From positions 124,001-188,000 of the forward strand of contig JAQWRY010000062.1 of NCBI GenBank assembly GCA_029243485.1: a DNA stretch of 64,000 nt, written 5' to 3'. Of this stretch, positions 32,203 through 41,186 are shown one piece after another. This DNA comes from Candidatus Binatia bacterium (GTDB taxonomy: Bacteria > Desulfobacterota > Binatia > UBA12015). Position 1 is the first letter of the stretch. Each line of letters begins with the position of its first letter. The translations under genes and the position numbers were made by a program. The notes under the pieces were generated by a model. It made no database searches. It saw nothing but the letters and a program-made list of their open reading frames with translations, and had not been told where the DNA came from.

Positions 32203-33314
32203 TCGGCGAGGCGCTCCCGGACGGCCTTGCCCATGTCACTCGTTGAGAGCGCCGTCTCGCCCGGCTGAGCGAGATCGCCCGTCCGCAGTCCATCTGCGAG
32301 GACCTTGTCCACCGCCCCCTCCAACCGAACCGCCGCCTCGTCCTCTCCGAGCGACGTGCGCAGCATCATCGCGGACGAGAGGATCATCGCGAGCGGGTTC
32401 GCGATGCCTTTGCCCGCGATGTCGGGCGCACTACCGTGGATCGGCTCGTAGAGACCGAAGTTCACGTTACGCGTCTCTCCCCGAACGTCACGCGTTCCGC
32501 GTCGCGTGCCGAGCGACGCGGACGGAAGAAGTCCCATCGAGCCCGGAAGCATCGCCGCCTCGTCGGTGAGGATGTCGCCGAACATGTTCTCGGTGACGAT
32601 CACGTCGAAGTCCCGCGGACGCGAGATGAGATGCATCGCCATCGCGTCGACGAGAAGATTATCGAACGCGACGTCGGGATGCTTCTTCGCAACTTCGCCG
32701 GCCACTTCACGCCACAAACGCGAACTCGAAAGCACGTTCGCCTTGTCGACCGACGTCACCTTGTTGCCCCGCCCCTTCGCGAGCTCGAACGCAACCTCCA
32801 CCACGCGCTCGATCTCGCCCTCAGTGTAGAAGAGCGTATCGACGGCCTCGCGACCCTGTGCACCCGTCCGACGTTCACTCGGCTCGCCAAAGTAGATGCC
32901 GCCCGTGAGCTCACGGATGACGAGGATGTCAACGCCCTTCACGACTTCTTCCTTGAGCGTCGAGGCCGAAACCAGCGCGTCGACCGGCTTCACCGGGCGC
33001 AGGTTCGCAAAGAGCTCGAGCTCCTTGCGTAAACCGAGAAGCGCCTGCTCCGGCCGAACCTTCGCGTTCGGGTCATCCCACTTCGGACCGCCGACGGCCC
33101 CGAGAAGGGCGCCGTCGGCCTGACGCGCGAGCTCGACGGCCTGCGCCGGCAAAGCCTCGCCGTATTCGTCGATCGCGTGACCGCCGATGATGGCTTCCTC
33201 GAACTCGAGGCCGAGGCCCGTCTGCTCGTCGAGGGTGCGTAGGCAGGCGATGGCTTCGCTCGTGACTTCAGGGCCGATGCCGTCGCCGGGAAAGACTGCG
33301 ATCTTCGCGGTCAT
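32199..33314 (-). CDS. leuB: 3-isopropylmalate dehydrogenase
   Basis: 371 residues. Oxidises and decarboxylates 3-isopropylmalate to 2-ketoisocaproate with NAD+. Motifs: [12 protein letters not shown] at the start, the substrate-binding [15 protein letters not shown], the metal and catalytic block TSVDKANVL and [23 protein letters not shown], and the NAD site [15 protein letters not shown]. It lies 25 nt after leuA and overlaps the next gene by 4 nt. Confidence 0.97.
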   Translation of the reverse strand: MTAKIAVFPGDGIGPEVTSEAIACLRTLDEQTGLGLEFEEAIIGGHAIDEYGEALPAQAVELARQADGALLGAVGGPKWDDPNAKVRPEQALLGLRKELELFANLRPVKPVDALVSASTLKEEVVKGVDILVIRELTGGIYFGEPSERRTGAQGREAVDTLFYTEGEIERVVEVAFELAKGRGNKVTSVDKANVLSSSRLWREVAGEVAKKHPDVAFDNLLVDAMAMHLISRPRDFDVIVTENMFGDILTDEAAMLPGSMGLLPSASLGTRRGTRDVRGETRNVNFGLYEPIHGSAPDIAGKGIANPLAMILSSAMMLRTSLGEDEAAVRLEGAVDKVLADGLRTGDLAQPGETALSTSDMGKAVRERLAE

Positions 33315-33339
33315 GGAACGGTACTCCTCTTCTCGTTGA

Positions 33340-34908
33340 TCAGGGCCCGTGCCGCTCTTCCGCGGGACGGTGCGCCTTCAGATATTCCAGCTTGTTCAGT
33401 GCGGCGACGTACGCCTGCGCGCTGGCCATGATGATGTCGGTGTGACTGCTCCGACCGATGGCGCTGTTGTCGCCGTCGCGGAGCAAACAGGAAACGTCGC
33501 CCTGCGCGTCGGTGCCACCGGTGATCGCCTTCACGACGTAGCGTTCCAACGCAGGCCGCTTCCCGCCGAGCCCCTCGACGGCTTGCGCGAGGGCGTTGTA
33601 GGTCGCGTCGACGATGCCGTCGCCTCCCGCCTCGGCCTCGACCTCAGACTCGCCGACGCGAATCTTCAGCCGCGCGTGGGGATCGTCCGTGCTCGAAACC
33701 GACGCGTCGAGGTCGAGCAGCTCGAACTGCTTCGGGACGCGCCTCGACTCCTGCGCGACGATCGCCATCAGGTCTTCGTCGTAGACGTTCTTCTTCTTGT
33801 CGGCGAGCGCCTTGAACGCGACGAACGCCTCGTTCATGTCGAGCTCGGGGTACCACAGGCCCAACGTCTTCAGACGATCGAGAAAGGCATGTCGCCCGGA
33901 GTGCTTACCCAAGACCAGGCTGTTCGACGGTCGACCGATCGTCGACGGCTCCATGATCTCGTAGGTGAGTGCGTTCTTCAGAACGCCGTCCTGATGAATC
34001 CCCGCCTCGTGGGCGAACGCGTTGTCGCCGACGATCGGCTTGTTGATCGGCACCGTGATTCCCGTCACCTGCGTCAGCAGGTGGCTCGCACGGTAGATCT
34101 GCTCGGTCTTCACGTTGGTGCGGATGCCTTGGAAGTAGTCCTGGCGGGTTTCGATCGCCATGACACACTCTTCGAGCGACGTGTTGCCCGCACGCTCACC
34201 GATCCCGTTCAACGTGCACTCGATCTGACGCGCGCCACCCTGGACCGCGGCCAGCGAGTTCGCCACCGCCATGCCCAGGTCATTGTGGCAGTGGGTACTC
34301 CAGCGAACCGACTGCCCGTTCTCCACATTCTCACGCAGGTACTCGAACTGGGCCTTGGTCTGCTCGGGGATCGCGTAGCCGGTCGTGTCGGGGACGTTCA
34401 GGACGGTCGCACCGGCCTTCACAGCCTCGTTGAAGACCTCGACCAGATAGTCGAGACCCGTCCGGGACGCGTCCTCAGCCGAGAACTCGATGTGGTCCAA
34501 GTGCTTCTTCGCCAGAGCAACCGCCCACCCCGTCGCCTCGAGCACCTGCTCCTGGCTCATCATCAGCTTGTGTTTCAGGTGGATGTCCGAAGTCGCGATG
34601 AAGATGTGGACGCCCGGGTTCTTTGCCTTCGAAACCGCCTCGATCGAGCGGAGGATGTCGGCCTCCTTGGTGCGCGACAGGCTCAGAACCACCGGGGTGG
34701 TCACCGAGGCCGCCACGGCCGAAATGGCCTGGAAGTCCCCCTCGCTCGAAGCGGCGAAACCGGCCTCGATCACATCGACCCCCAGCTCCTCCAACTGGCG
34801 GGCGATCGCGAGCTTCTCCTCCACGTTCATCGTGGCGCCCGGCGACTGCTCGCCATCGCGCAACGTCGTGTCGAAGATCTGGACTACGTTTTCCGCCTTG
34901 TGCTCCAT
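33340..34908 (-). CDS. leuA: 2-isopropylmalate synthase
   Basis: 522 residues, full length for the LeuA type 1 class. Condenses acetyl-CoA with 2-ketoisovalerate, the committed step of leucine synthesis. The TIM barrel begins [17 protein letters not shown], includes the metal-binding [13 protein letters not shown], and is followed by the C-terminal LeuA dimer regulatory domain that binds leucine. Expression is probably controlled by the upstream attenuator (leader ORF 35077-35172, terminator 34992-35027). Confidence 0.96.
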   Translation of the reverse strand: MEHKAENVVQIFDTTLRDGEQSPGATMNVEEKLAIARQLEELGVDVIEAGFAASSEGDFQAISAVAASVTTPVVLSLSRTKEADILRSIEAVSKAKNPGVHIFIATSDIHLKHKLMMSQEQVLEATGWAVALAKKHLDHIEFSAEDASRTGLDYLVEVFNEAVKAGATVLNVPDTTGYAIPEQTKAQFEYLRENVENGQSVRWSTHCHNDLGMAVANSLAAVQGGARQIECTLNGIGERAGNTSLEECVMAIETRQDYFQGIRTNVKTEQIYRASHLLTQVTGITVPINKPIVGDNAFAHEAGIHQDGVLKNALTYEIMEPSTIGRPSNSLVLGKHSGRHAFLDRLKTLGLWYPELDMNEAFVAFKALADKKKNVYDEDLMAIVAQESRRVPKQFELLDLDASVSSTDDPHARLKIRVGESEVEAEAGGDGIVDATYNALAQAVEGLGGKRPALERYVVKAITGGTDAQGDVSCLLRDGDNSAIGRSSHTDIIMASAQAYVAALNKLEYLKAHRPAEERHGP

Positions 34909-34991
34909 GTTCTCTTCCCTTTCCCGCCGCCGAGACCGGGCTGCCGCCTCCGGAACTCACACGACCCCTGCTCGGAACATGGCGTCGGATA

Positions 34992-35027
34992 CAAAAACGC
35001 CACGGGGGCATGTGAGCGCCCGTGGCG
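34992..35027 (-). terminator. Attenuator terminator upstream of leuA
   Basis: On the minus strand a perfect 9-bp stem, cgccacggg (35027-35019) with cccgtggcg (35006-34998), is followed by tttttgt, a standard intrinsic terminator. It lies about 85 nt upstream of the leuA ATG and 50 nt after the leader-peptide stop. A competing hairpin is available just upstream (ggagc...gctcc, within 35035-35055), as expected in attenuation. Confidence 0.8.
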
Positions 35028-35076
35028 GATCCGGTGGAGCAGCGAAGCTCCCCGCGGTGATGAGCGGAGAGATTCC

Positions 35077-35172
35077 CTAACCAGCCGGCGCCAGGGGCGC
35101 GCTGGTAAGGGAGAGGCTCAGCAATGCTGCCTCTACCCGGCCCAACCGGTCCTGGCTTCGTACCGTCATCAT
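35077..35172 (-). CDS. Leucine-rich leader peptide of the leuA attenuator
   Basis: A 31-codon ORF beginning with two ATGs and ending in TAG encodes six leucines, four of them clustered in AALLSLSLTSAPL. Its 3' third folds into a hairpin (accagc...gctggt) that overlaps the stop, and an intrinsic terminator follows before leuA. This is the layout of ribosome-mediated attenuation: stalling at Leu codons when leucine is scarce would favour an antiterminator. There is no Shine-Dalgarno, and the promoter spacing places transcription start at or near the first ATG, so translation may be leaderless. Confidence 0.75.
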   Translation of the reverse strand: MMTVRSQDRLGRVEAALLSLSLTSAPLAPAG

Positions 35173-35178
35173 TTTAAG

Positions 35179-35207
35179 GCCATACGGTTCGCGCCGAGTG
35201 GAGTCAA
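35179..35207 (-). promoter_or_regulatory. Promoter of the leuA leader
   Basis: On the minus strand TTGACT (35207-35202), a 17-nt spacer, then TATGGC (35184-35179). The predicted start point is about 35172, the first base of the leader ORF. Position upstream of leader peptide and terminator supports it. Confidence 0.65.
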
Positions 35208-35441
35208 CGCGGCCCTCCTAAAATTGTACTAGTGTGGGTTTCTTGCTAATTCTCGCGGGGTTGAGCCGGGTGGTTCGCGGGGCATTTTCATGGCCGTCCT
35301 CGGCTGACCGCGACCTCGCCCACTGTTAGGTGTACTTATCTCCGAGGGGACGGAGAATTCGTTTGAATCATGTCCGCGCCCCCGGTACCCACACAGAAAA
35401 CGTAGTTCTCAAGAGGCCTTTTCGGCCGGAATGGAGCGAGC

Positions 35442-36161
35442 ATGAACGGGAAGTCGTATTGGCGCATTGGCGCCCTGGCAATCTTGGCTGCCGCGGTGGC
35501 CATGCCGTCGGTCGCATCGGCCGAAGGGACGGTCTCCGGCAAGGTCGCCTTTGATGGCACCGCGCCCAAGCGCAAGAAGCTCCGGATGGACGCCGACCCG
35601 GTCTGCGCCGCCTCGCACGACGAGCCGGTTCTCGCCGAGGAAGTCGTCGTCGGCGACGATGGCGGCCTGCAGAACGTCTTCATCTTCGTGAAGGAAGGTC
35701 TCCCCGAGAAGGATTACCCGGCACCGAGCGATCCGGTCGTCATCGACCAGAACGGTTGCCACTACGAGCCGCACGTCATCGGTGTGCAGGTCGGCCAGCC
35801 GCTGCAGATCCTCAACAGCGACAAGACCCTGCACAACGTGCACGGCATGCCCAAGACGAACGCCGGCTTCAACTTCGCGATGCCGAAGTTCGTGAAGAAG
35901 AAGGACCACCAGTTCGACTCGGTCGAGACGATGGTCGCCGTGAAGTGTGACGTCCACCCGTGGATGAGCAGCTACATCGGCGTCCTCCCCCACCCGTTCT
36001 TCGCGGTGACGGGTCCCGACGGCACGTTCGAGATCGACGGCCTCCCGGCCGGCGACTACACGATCGAAGCCTGGCAGGAGAAGCTCGGCACGCAGGAGGC
36101 CAAGGTCAACGTCGCAGCCGACGGCACGACGACCGTCGACTTCACCTTCAAGGAGTCCTGA
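35442..36161 (+). CDS. Exported cupredoxin-like protein with carboxypeptidase-regulatory-like domain
   Basis: 239 residues with a signal peptide (ILAAAVAMPSVASA) after a ggag ribosome site. The middle carries blue-copper-type ligands: His in LHNVHGMP, then Cys and His in VKCDVHPWM with the nearby Met, the order expected of a type 1 copper site. The last ~50 residues (GPDGTFEIDGLPAGDYTIEAWQEKLG) form a CarboxypepD-reg/transthyretin-like beta fold. It is probably a periplasmic electron carrier or copper protein for the nearby oxidase. A strong terminator follows, so it can be transcribed alone. Confidence 0.8.
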   Translation: MNGKSYWRIGALAILAAAVAMPSVASAEGTVSGKVAFDGTAPKRKKLRMDADPVCAASHDEPVLAEEVVVGDDGGLQNVFIFVKEGLPEKDYPAPSDPVVIDQNGCHYEPHVIGVQVGQPLQILNSDKTLHNVHGMPKTNAGFNFAMPKFVKKKDHQFDSVETMVAVKCDVHPWMSSYIGVLPHPFFAVTGPDGTFEIDGLPAGDYTIEAWQEKLGTQEAKVNVAADGTTTVDFTFKES

Positions 36162-36206
36162 GGCCTCACCTCGAGGCCGCCGGGCTCTCCCGGCTCGCCG
36201 AAATGC

Positions 36207-36240
36207 GGCCCGGCAACCTCAACGGTTGCCGGGCCGTTTC
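36207..36240 (+). terminator. Terminator after the cupredoxin gene
   Basis: Perfect 12-bp stem ggcccggcaacc (36207-36218) / ggttgccgggcc (36224-36235) with a 5-nt loop, followed by gtttcc. It lies in the 118-bp gap before the next gene. Confidence 0.75.
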
Positions 36241-36279
36241 CGGCGCGACGCCCCAACACACTCACGAGGGCGAGAACGC

Positions 36280-36582
36280 ATGAACATGCAGACATCGCTC
36301 TTCTGGTTCACAGGAGCCGCCTTCTTCGTCGTCCAGCTCGGGATCCTGCTGGCGCTCATGCGCCAGAGTCGGTGCGCGGACCTCGAAACCGCCGCGAACG
36401 GACGGCTCGAGATCGTCTGGACACTGGTCCCCGCCTCTCTCATAGCGGCTCTAGCCCTGATGCTAGGAGGGCTCACGACGGGCTCCTGGACGGACTCCGA
36501 GACCCCCATTGCGGCAGCCCCCGGCATCACGTTGCGCTGGGCCGGCCCCGAGAACGAGCCCTCGGCGGAGCGTCGCCGATGA
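36280..36582 (+). CDS. Small CoxII-like transmembrane hairpin protein
   Basis: 100 residues from ATG 36280 (a longer frame from 36226 adds residues read from the terminator region). Two membrane segments (about 7-26 and 44-64) are joined by a short charged loop. The second starts with RLEIVWTLVPASL, the (E)xxWTxxP signature that opens TM2 of cytochrome c oxidase subunit II. The CuA domain is absent, so it is not a subunit II by itself. It lies about 50 nt upstream of ctaB. It could be a reduced paralogue or an assembly or stabilising subunit of the oxidase. Confidence 0.6.
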   Translation: MNMQTSLFWFTGAAFFVVQLGILLALMRQSRCADLETAANGRLEIVWTLVPASLIAALALMLGGLTTGSWTDSETPIAAAPGITLRWAGPENEPSAERRR

Positions 36583-36631
36583 CGGGCAAAATGCGCCCGG
36601 GCACGCTACCCTTTTCAGGGTGAGCCGCCCG

Positions 36632-37522
36632 ATGGAGAGGAGCGTCGCCATCGAAACCCCCGCGACACGGGCCCTCGACTACGTCGAACTGACCAAACCG
36701 CGGATCACGTTCATGGTGGTCGTGACCACAGCTGCTGGTTATCTGCTCGGCGCGTCCGGCGGAGGGTCGTTGGGACTCCTGCTCCACACCATCTTCGGCA
36801 CTGCGCTCGTAGCCTCGGCCGCAAGCGCTCTCAATCAGTGGTTCGAGCGCGACACCGACGGCCTGATGGAGCGCACGCGAAACCGGCCGCTTCCCGCGGG
36901 TCGGCTCGAACCGACTTCCGTGCTGATCTTCGGGGTCGCCGTCGGCGCGTTCGGCACGGCATACCTCGCACTCTTCGTGAACACGCTCACCGCTGGGCTC
37001 GGCCTCGGTACGCTATTACTTTACGTCCTCGCGTACACACCGATGAAGCGTGTCTCGTCCCTCTGCACGATCGTCGGAGCGGTTCCCGGCGCTTTGCCGC
37101 CCGTCATGGGTTGGTCCGCTGCACGCGACGATCTCTCCACCGGCGCATGGGTTCTCTTCGCCGTGCTCTTCCTGTGGCAGATGCCACACTTTCTCGCGAT
37201 CGCCTGGATGTACCGCGACGACTACAAGGCCGGCGGACAGCCGATGTTGCCCGTGCTCGACCCTGATGGGATGCGCACCGGACGCCAGATGATTCTCTAC
37301 TCGCTGGCCCTTCTTCCGGTGAGCCTGCTACCAAGCGTGATCGGCCTGACGGGGCCCGTGTATTTCACCGGAGCTTTCCTTCTCGGGATGGCCTACATCG
37401 CGGCGAGCGCATTCGCCGCCGTGCAACGAACCACGGACTCCGCGCGAACCCTCTTGCGCGTCTCGATCGTCTATCTCCCCATCCTCCTCGGGCTGATGGC
37501 AGCCAGCAAGGTAACCCCCTGA
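36632..37522 (+). CDS. ctaB: Protoheme IX farnesyltransferase (heme O synthase)
   Basis: 296 residues with about nine membrane helices. Transfers farnesyl to heme B to make heme O, the precursor of heme A in the aa3 oxidase encoded at 41.2-45.4 kb. The UbiA-family Asp-rich motif NQWFERDTDGLMERTRNRP and the second motif YTPMKRVSSLCTIVGAVPG with PPVMGW are present. The start at ATG 36632 is preceded by agggtga. A heme A synthase (ctaA) gene is not visible in the window. Confidence 0.93.
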   Translation: MERSVAIETPATRALDYVELTKPRITFMVVVTTAAGYLLGASGGGSLGLLLHTIFGTALVASAASALNQWFERDTDGLMERTRNRPLPAGRLEPTSVLIFGVAVGAFGTAYLALFVNTLTAGLGLGTLLLYVLAYTPMKRVSSLCTIVGAVPGALPPVMGWSAARDDLSTGAWVLFAVLFLWQMPHFLAIAWMYRDDYKAGGQPMLPVLDPDGMRTGRQMILYSLALLPVSLLPSVIGLTGPVYFTGAFLLGMAYIAASAFAAVQRTTDSARTLLRVSIVYLPILLGLMAASKVTP

Positions 37523-38487
37523 GCACCGCAACGACGAACGATACCGCCGGCAACATCCTCGAAGTCGAGGGCCTCGGCCACTCCTACGGCGACACGCGCG
37601 CCCTCGATGGGCTTACGTTCGACGTAGGCCGCGGCGAGATCTTCGGGCTGCTCGGTCCGAACGGCGGCGGCAAGACCACGCTGTTTCGGATCCTGACCAC
37701 ATTGCTAAATCCGAGCGATGGTCGCGCACGGATCGGCGGACACGACGTCGTCGGCGACCCCCAAGCGGTCCGCCGACAGATCGGCGTTGTCTTCCAATCG
37801 CCGAGCCTCGACGTGAAGCTCTCGGTCCACGAAAACATGGTCCACCAGGGACATCTCCACGGCCTGCACGGCGCGGACCTCGGTGCCCGGATTAACGAGA
37901 TGCTCGGCCGGGTCAGCATGACCGAGCGCGCGGCCGACATGGTCGAGACCCTATCCGGCGGCATGCGGCGGCGGGTCGATCTGGCGAAGGGGCTCATGCA
38001 TCAACCGGACCTGGTCCTGCTCGATGAGCCGACGACCGGCCTCGACCCCGGCGCCCGGCGCGACCTCTGGAACTACGTCACGAATGCCCGCGACCGCGAC
38101 GGACTCTCGGCCCTGATCACGACCCATCTGATGGGCGATGCGGAGCGTTGCGATCGCCTCCTCATCATCGATCATGGCAAGATCGTCGCGCTCGGAACGC
38201 CCGACTCGCTGCGCGAGAGCGTCGGCGGCGATGTCATCGTCGCCCGCACCCCGGACCCCGCGACCCTTGCCGCCGAAATCGGTCAGAAGCTCGACCAGAG
38301 TGCCGAGGTGGTCGACGACACCGTTCGGATTCGCCGGTCTCGCGGCCATGAATTCGTACCGCTCCTTTTCGAAACGTTCCCCGGTCGCATCGAAGCACTG
38401 AGCGTCGGCAAGCCCACGCTCGAAGATGTGTTCATCCAGCACACCGGACATCGCCTCTGGGAAGAGAGCGACGACACCGAGGCCTGA
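37519..38487 (+). CDS. ABC transporter ATP-binding protein (ABC-2 type exporter)
   Basis: 322 residues if translation begins at CTG 37519. The nucleotide-binding domain must start upstream of the first ATG (37702) because Walker A LLGPNGGGKTTLFRIL lies at about 37650-37695. No ATG, GTG or TTG occurs in frame between the ctaB stop and that motif. CTG 37519 overlaps the ctaB stop as CTGA and has aagg 7 nt upstream, so it is the best start. Signature LSGGMRRRVDLAKGL and Walker B LVLLDEPTTGLDPGA are intact. With the permease that follows it resembles CcmA/NodI/DrrA-type exporters found in oxidase-assembly clusters. Confidence 0.85.
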   Translation: MSTATTNDTAGNILEVEGLGHSYGDTRALDGLTFDVGRGEIFGLLGPNGGGKTTLFRILTTLLNPSDGRARIGGHDVVGDPQAVRRQIGVVFQSPSLDVKLSVHENMVHQGHLHGLHGADLGARINEMLGRVSMTERAADMVETLSGGMRRRVDLAKGLMHQPDLVLLDEPTTGLDPGARRDLWNYVTNARDRDGLSALITTHLMGDAERCDRLLIIDHGKIVALGTPDSLRESVGGDVIVARTPDPATLAAEIGQKLDQSAEVVDDTVRIRRSRGHEFVPLLFETFPGRIEALSVGKPTLEDVFIQHTGHRLWEESDDTEA

Positions 38488-38497
38488 AAGACTACCG

Positions 38498-39301
38498 ATG
38501 AGTAAAATGGATACCCTGGTGCGACCGACGTACACGCTGTGGAAGCGCGAGATCGTGCGCTTCTACCGACAGCGCAGCCGCATCGTAGGCGCGCTTGCGA
38601 CGCCGATCTTGTTCTGGATCCTTCTCGGCTCCGGGTTTGCGGAGTCGTTCAAGGCAAACGGCGCCCCGGACGGCGTCGGCTACGCAGAGTACTTCTACCC
38701 CGGGGCGATGACGATGGTCGTTCTGTTCACGGCGATCTTCTCCACGATCTCCGTGATCGAAGATCGCAAAGATGGCTTCCTGCAGGCAGTTCTCGTGGCG
38801 CCGGTTGCTCGCTCGACGGTCGTGCTCGGCAAAATCCTCGGGGGCGCGACACTAGCTCTCGGGCAGGCGCTGCTCCTGCTCGCCGCAGCCCCGCTGGTCG
38901 GACTCGACCTCAGCCTGGGGGACTTCGCCATCGTGACGTTGATCCTCGCCGTGATCGCGTTCGGTCTCACAACCCTCGGTTTTCTGATCGCGTGGCGGAT
39001 GGACTCCACGCAGGGCTTTCACGCGATCATGAATCTCGTGCTGATCCCGATGTGGCTCCTCTCAGGCGCGTTCTTCCCCGCGGCAGGAGCGGCAGGCTGG
39101 CTCCGGTTCCTGATGGTGGTGAATCCGCTCACGTACGGCATGGCCGCGCTGCGACGCTGCTTGTACCCGACTGGTGTCACCGTCGGCCCCGACGTCCCCA
39201 GCCTCGCCCTGGCCCTCACCGTGACCGTCGCCTTCGCGGTCATCACCTTCCTGATCGCCAGGTCGCAAGCATCCCGCCCGCTGGACGTCGGGCTCGCGTG
39301 A
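38498..39301 (+). CDS. ABC-2 type transporter permease
   Basis: 267 residues with six membrane segments. Features: N-terminal LWKREIVRFYRQRSRIVGALATP amphipathic entry, YFYPGAMTMVVLF, EDRKDGFLQAVLVAPVARS and the late NPLTYGMAALRR, all typical of ABC-2 membrane subunits. It begins 10 nt after the ATPase. The exported substrate is not identifiable; position between ctaB and SCO1 suggests a part in oxidase biogenesis. Confidence 0.88.
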   Translation: MSKMDTLVRPTYTLWKREIVRFYRQRSRIVGALATPILFWILLGSGFAESFKANGAPDGVGYAEYFYPGAMTMVVLFTAIFSTISVIEDRKDGFLQAVLVAPVARSTVVLGKILGGATLALGQALLLLAAAPLVGLDLSLGDFAIVTLILAVIAFGLTTLGFLIAWRMDSTQGFHAIMNLVLIPMWLLSGAFFPAAGAAGWLRFLMVVNPLTYGMAALRRCLYPTGVTVGPDVPSLALALTVTVAFAVITFLIARSQASRPLDVGLA

Positions 39302-39939
39302 CCGAAGCTTCTGCCCCGTCGACGCGGCGACGCGGCCTGGCCCCGATCCTGATCGGGGCGGCGCTCGCCGGCCTGCTCCTCCTGTTCCTCGGACTGCAGG
39401 CCATGCCGGACCGAAACCCGGCCCTGCCGGTGATCGCCACCGTGCCAGACTTCACCCTCGTCTCGTCGCAAGGCGAGCCGTTCGGCCGGCGCGACCTCCT
39501 CGGCCACCCGTGGATCGCCGACCTCATGTTCACGAGTTGCGCCGGAGTCTGCCCGCGCATGACGACCGAGATGGCCCGCATCGAAGAAGGCGCGCACGAC
39601 CTTCCCAACGCGAGATTCATCTCCATCAGCGTCGACCCGGAACGCGACACTCCCGAGGTTCTCGCCGCGTACGCGAAGAAGCTCGACGTCGAGCGGGACC
39701 GCTGGTTCTTCCTAACCGGCGATCGCGACGCCGTCTACGAACTCGCCAGCTCCGGCTTGCTCCTGCCGGCACAAGAAGGTGACGTCGACCAGGGGCAGGA
39801 AGCCGTTCTCCACAGCTCGCGTTTCGTGTTGATCGACAGCGAGGGGCGCGTCCGCGGGTTCTACGACTCCCGCGACACCGGCGCCCTCCTCCGACTACGC
39901 TCGGATCTGCGCCGCGTCGACGACGCGCCTCTCGGCTGA
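39298..39939 (+). CDS. SCO1/SenC copper chaperone for cytochrome oxidase
   Basis: 213 residues from GTG 39298, which overlaps the permease stop as GTGA. One N-terminal membrane anchor (LAPILIGAALAGLLLLFLG) precedes a thioredoxin-like domain with the copper and redox motif FTSCAGVCPRM (C-x3-C-P) and the distal His in LHSSRFVLID. It delivers copper to the CuA centre of subunit II or reduces its cysteines, and fits the oxidase genes encoded opposite. Confidence 0.93.
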   Translation: MTEASAPSTRRRGLAPILIGAALAGLLLLFLGLQAMPDRNPALPVIATVPDFTLVSSQGEPFGRRDLLGHPWIADLMFTSCAGVCPRMTTEMARIEEGAHDLPNARFISISVDPERDTPEVLAAYAKKLDVERDRWFFLTGDRDAVYELASSGLLLPAQEGDVDQGQEAVLHSSRFVLIDSEGRVRGFYDSRDTGALLRLRSDLRRVDDAPLG

Positions 39940-40053
39940 AGACCCAAGCTCGATCCCAAGCACTCGTCTCTCACGGTCCGCGGGTGGTACTCTACCGAGG
40001 GGAGTCGAGGCGAGATCCAACGGCGAGGCCCCGGCCGGTTCATCACGCATCTC

Positions 40054-40890
40054 GTGCGGCCGCATCCGCGCGGGGGCCACGAAGTCGCGACCTCGCGTCG
40101 CCACCGCAAAGGCCTGTTCCCGCATCACGTTCGCAATCACGCGGAAGCGGACCGACCACGCCCAAGCCACGCCGCCGCCTTCTTGCATCTCTGGGCCCCC
40201 GGCAGGGTCGCATGGTGGGTCGCCCTCCTCTTCGCGATCGGAGCTTCGCTCTTCGCGCTCGGCAGCGCGAGCACCGCCTGGCCCGACCTCGCGCCGCGGC
40301 TTCTACGGGCCCCCGAAGACCTGACCGCAGTCTTCTTCGTCGGCTCGCTCTTCTTCACGACGGCCGCGTTGCTCCAATGGCTGGAGGCTCTGAACGGCGA
40401 CGTGACCACCGCGTTCGACGCCGGGTCGCCACGACGCTGGCGCTGGTTCGGCTGGCTTCCGCACAACCTCGGCTACCTCGCGAGCGCCGTGCAGCTCGTC
40501 GGCACGCTCCTCTTCAACATGAACACCGCCGACGCCGCCCTCTCGGGGATCGGCTGGGTCGAGGAGGATCTACTCGTGTGGACGCCGAACATGCTCGGGT
40601 GCGTCTGCTTCCTCGTAGCGAGCGTCCTCGCACTGGTCGAGGTCACACAGGGGGCGTTCGCGATCGAGCCTCGGAGCATCTCGTGGTGGATCGCAATCAT
40701 TAACCTCGCGGGCTCGGTCGCCTTCCAGATCTCCGCGTTCTACAGCGTCGCGGCACCCACCCCGTCCCCCGAGAGCTCGGTGTTCCTGGCGAGCCTGTAC
40801 ACCTGGATCGGGGCAGTGTGCTTCTTGGTCGGTGCCTACCTGATGATTCCCGAGCTCTTCGACGAGGCCGAGCAGGCTCCCGCTTCGTAG
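40054..40890 (+). CDS. Multi-pass membrane protein of unknown function (YrhK-like)
   Basis: 278 residues at most; the GTG start is uncertain and the first ~45 residues are Arg/His-rich and may not be translated. Six or seven membrane segments are clear, with repeated patterns such as FFVGSLFFTTAALLQWLEA, NLGYLASAVQLVGTLLFNMNT and WIGAVCFLVGAYLMIPE that resemble YrhK-domain proteins. It is the last gene of the cytochrome oxidase assembly strand. Function unknown. Confidence 0.65.
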   Translation: MRPHPRGGHEVATSRRHRKGLFPHHVRNHAEADRPRPSHAAAFLHLWAPGRVAWWVALLFAIGASLFALGSASTAWPDLAPRLLRAPEDLTAVFFVGSLFFTTAALLQWLEALNGDVTTAFDAGSPRRWRWFGWLPHNLGYLASAVQLVGTLLFNMNTADAALSGIGWVEEDLLVWTPNMLGCVCFLVASVLALVEVTQGAFAIEPRSISWWIAIINLAGSVAFQISAFYSVAAPTPSPESSVFLASLYTWIGAVCFLVGAYLMIPELFDEAEQAPAS

Positions 40891-41020
40891 CCGAGAATCC
40901 TCACCCCAGATCACCCGAGCTGAGCGCGACCGAGGGAAACGGCGCTCGCAGCTACACCAGGGAGAGCACCTGGTCGTGAGGAAGCCGGGCCTCGGTGAGC
41001 CCCCCGCAACTCGGCCGGCC

Positions 41021-41178
41021 CGACTCCGAGGCGTGGGCTGATGTGCACGATCGGGGCGTGGGAGTCGCTGTCGGCCGAAATCAGTAGAAGCTCCCGCCTC
41101 CGCCGGAGATCAAGACAAACTATCGAAGACACCCGCGACCAAACCGCCTAAAGAGTGGCGATTAAAGAACGTCCCTAC
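41021..41178 (-). repeat. Dispersed intergenic repeat, copy B (GGGACGTT-type)
   Basis: Shorter version of the repeat at 4246-4497, with shared blocks in the same order: cgactccgag, gtgggctg, tgcacgatcggggcg, aatcagtagaagctcccg, gagtggcgattaaa and gaacgtcccta. It occupies the gap between two convergent transcription units. On the minus strand it begins TAGGGACGTTCTTTAATC. Confidence 0.7.
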
Positions 41179-41186
41179 CGGCCGGC

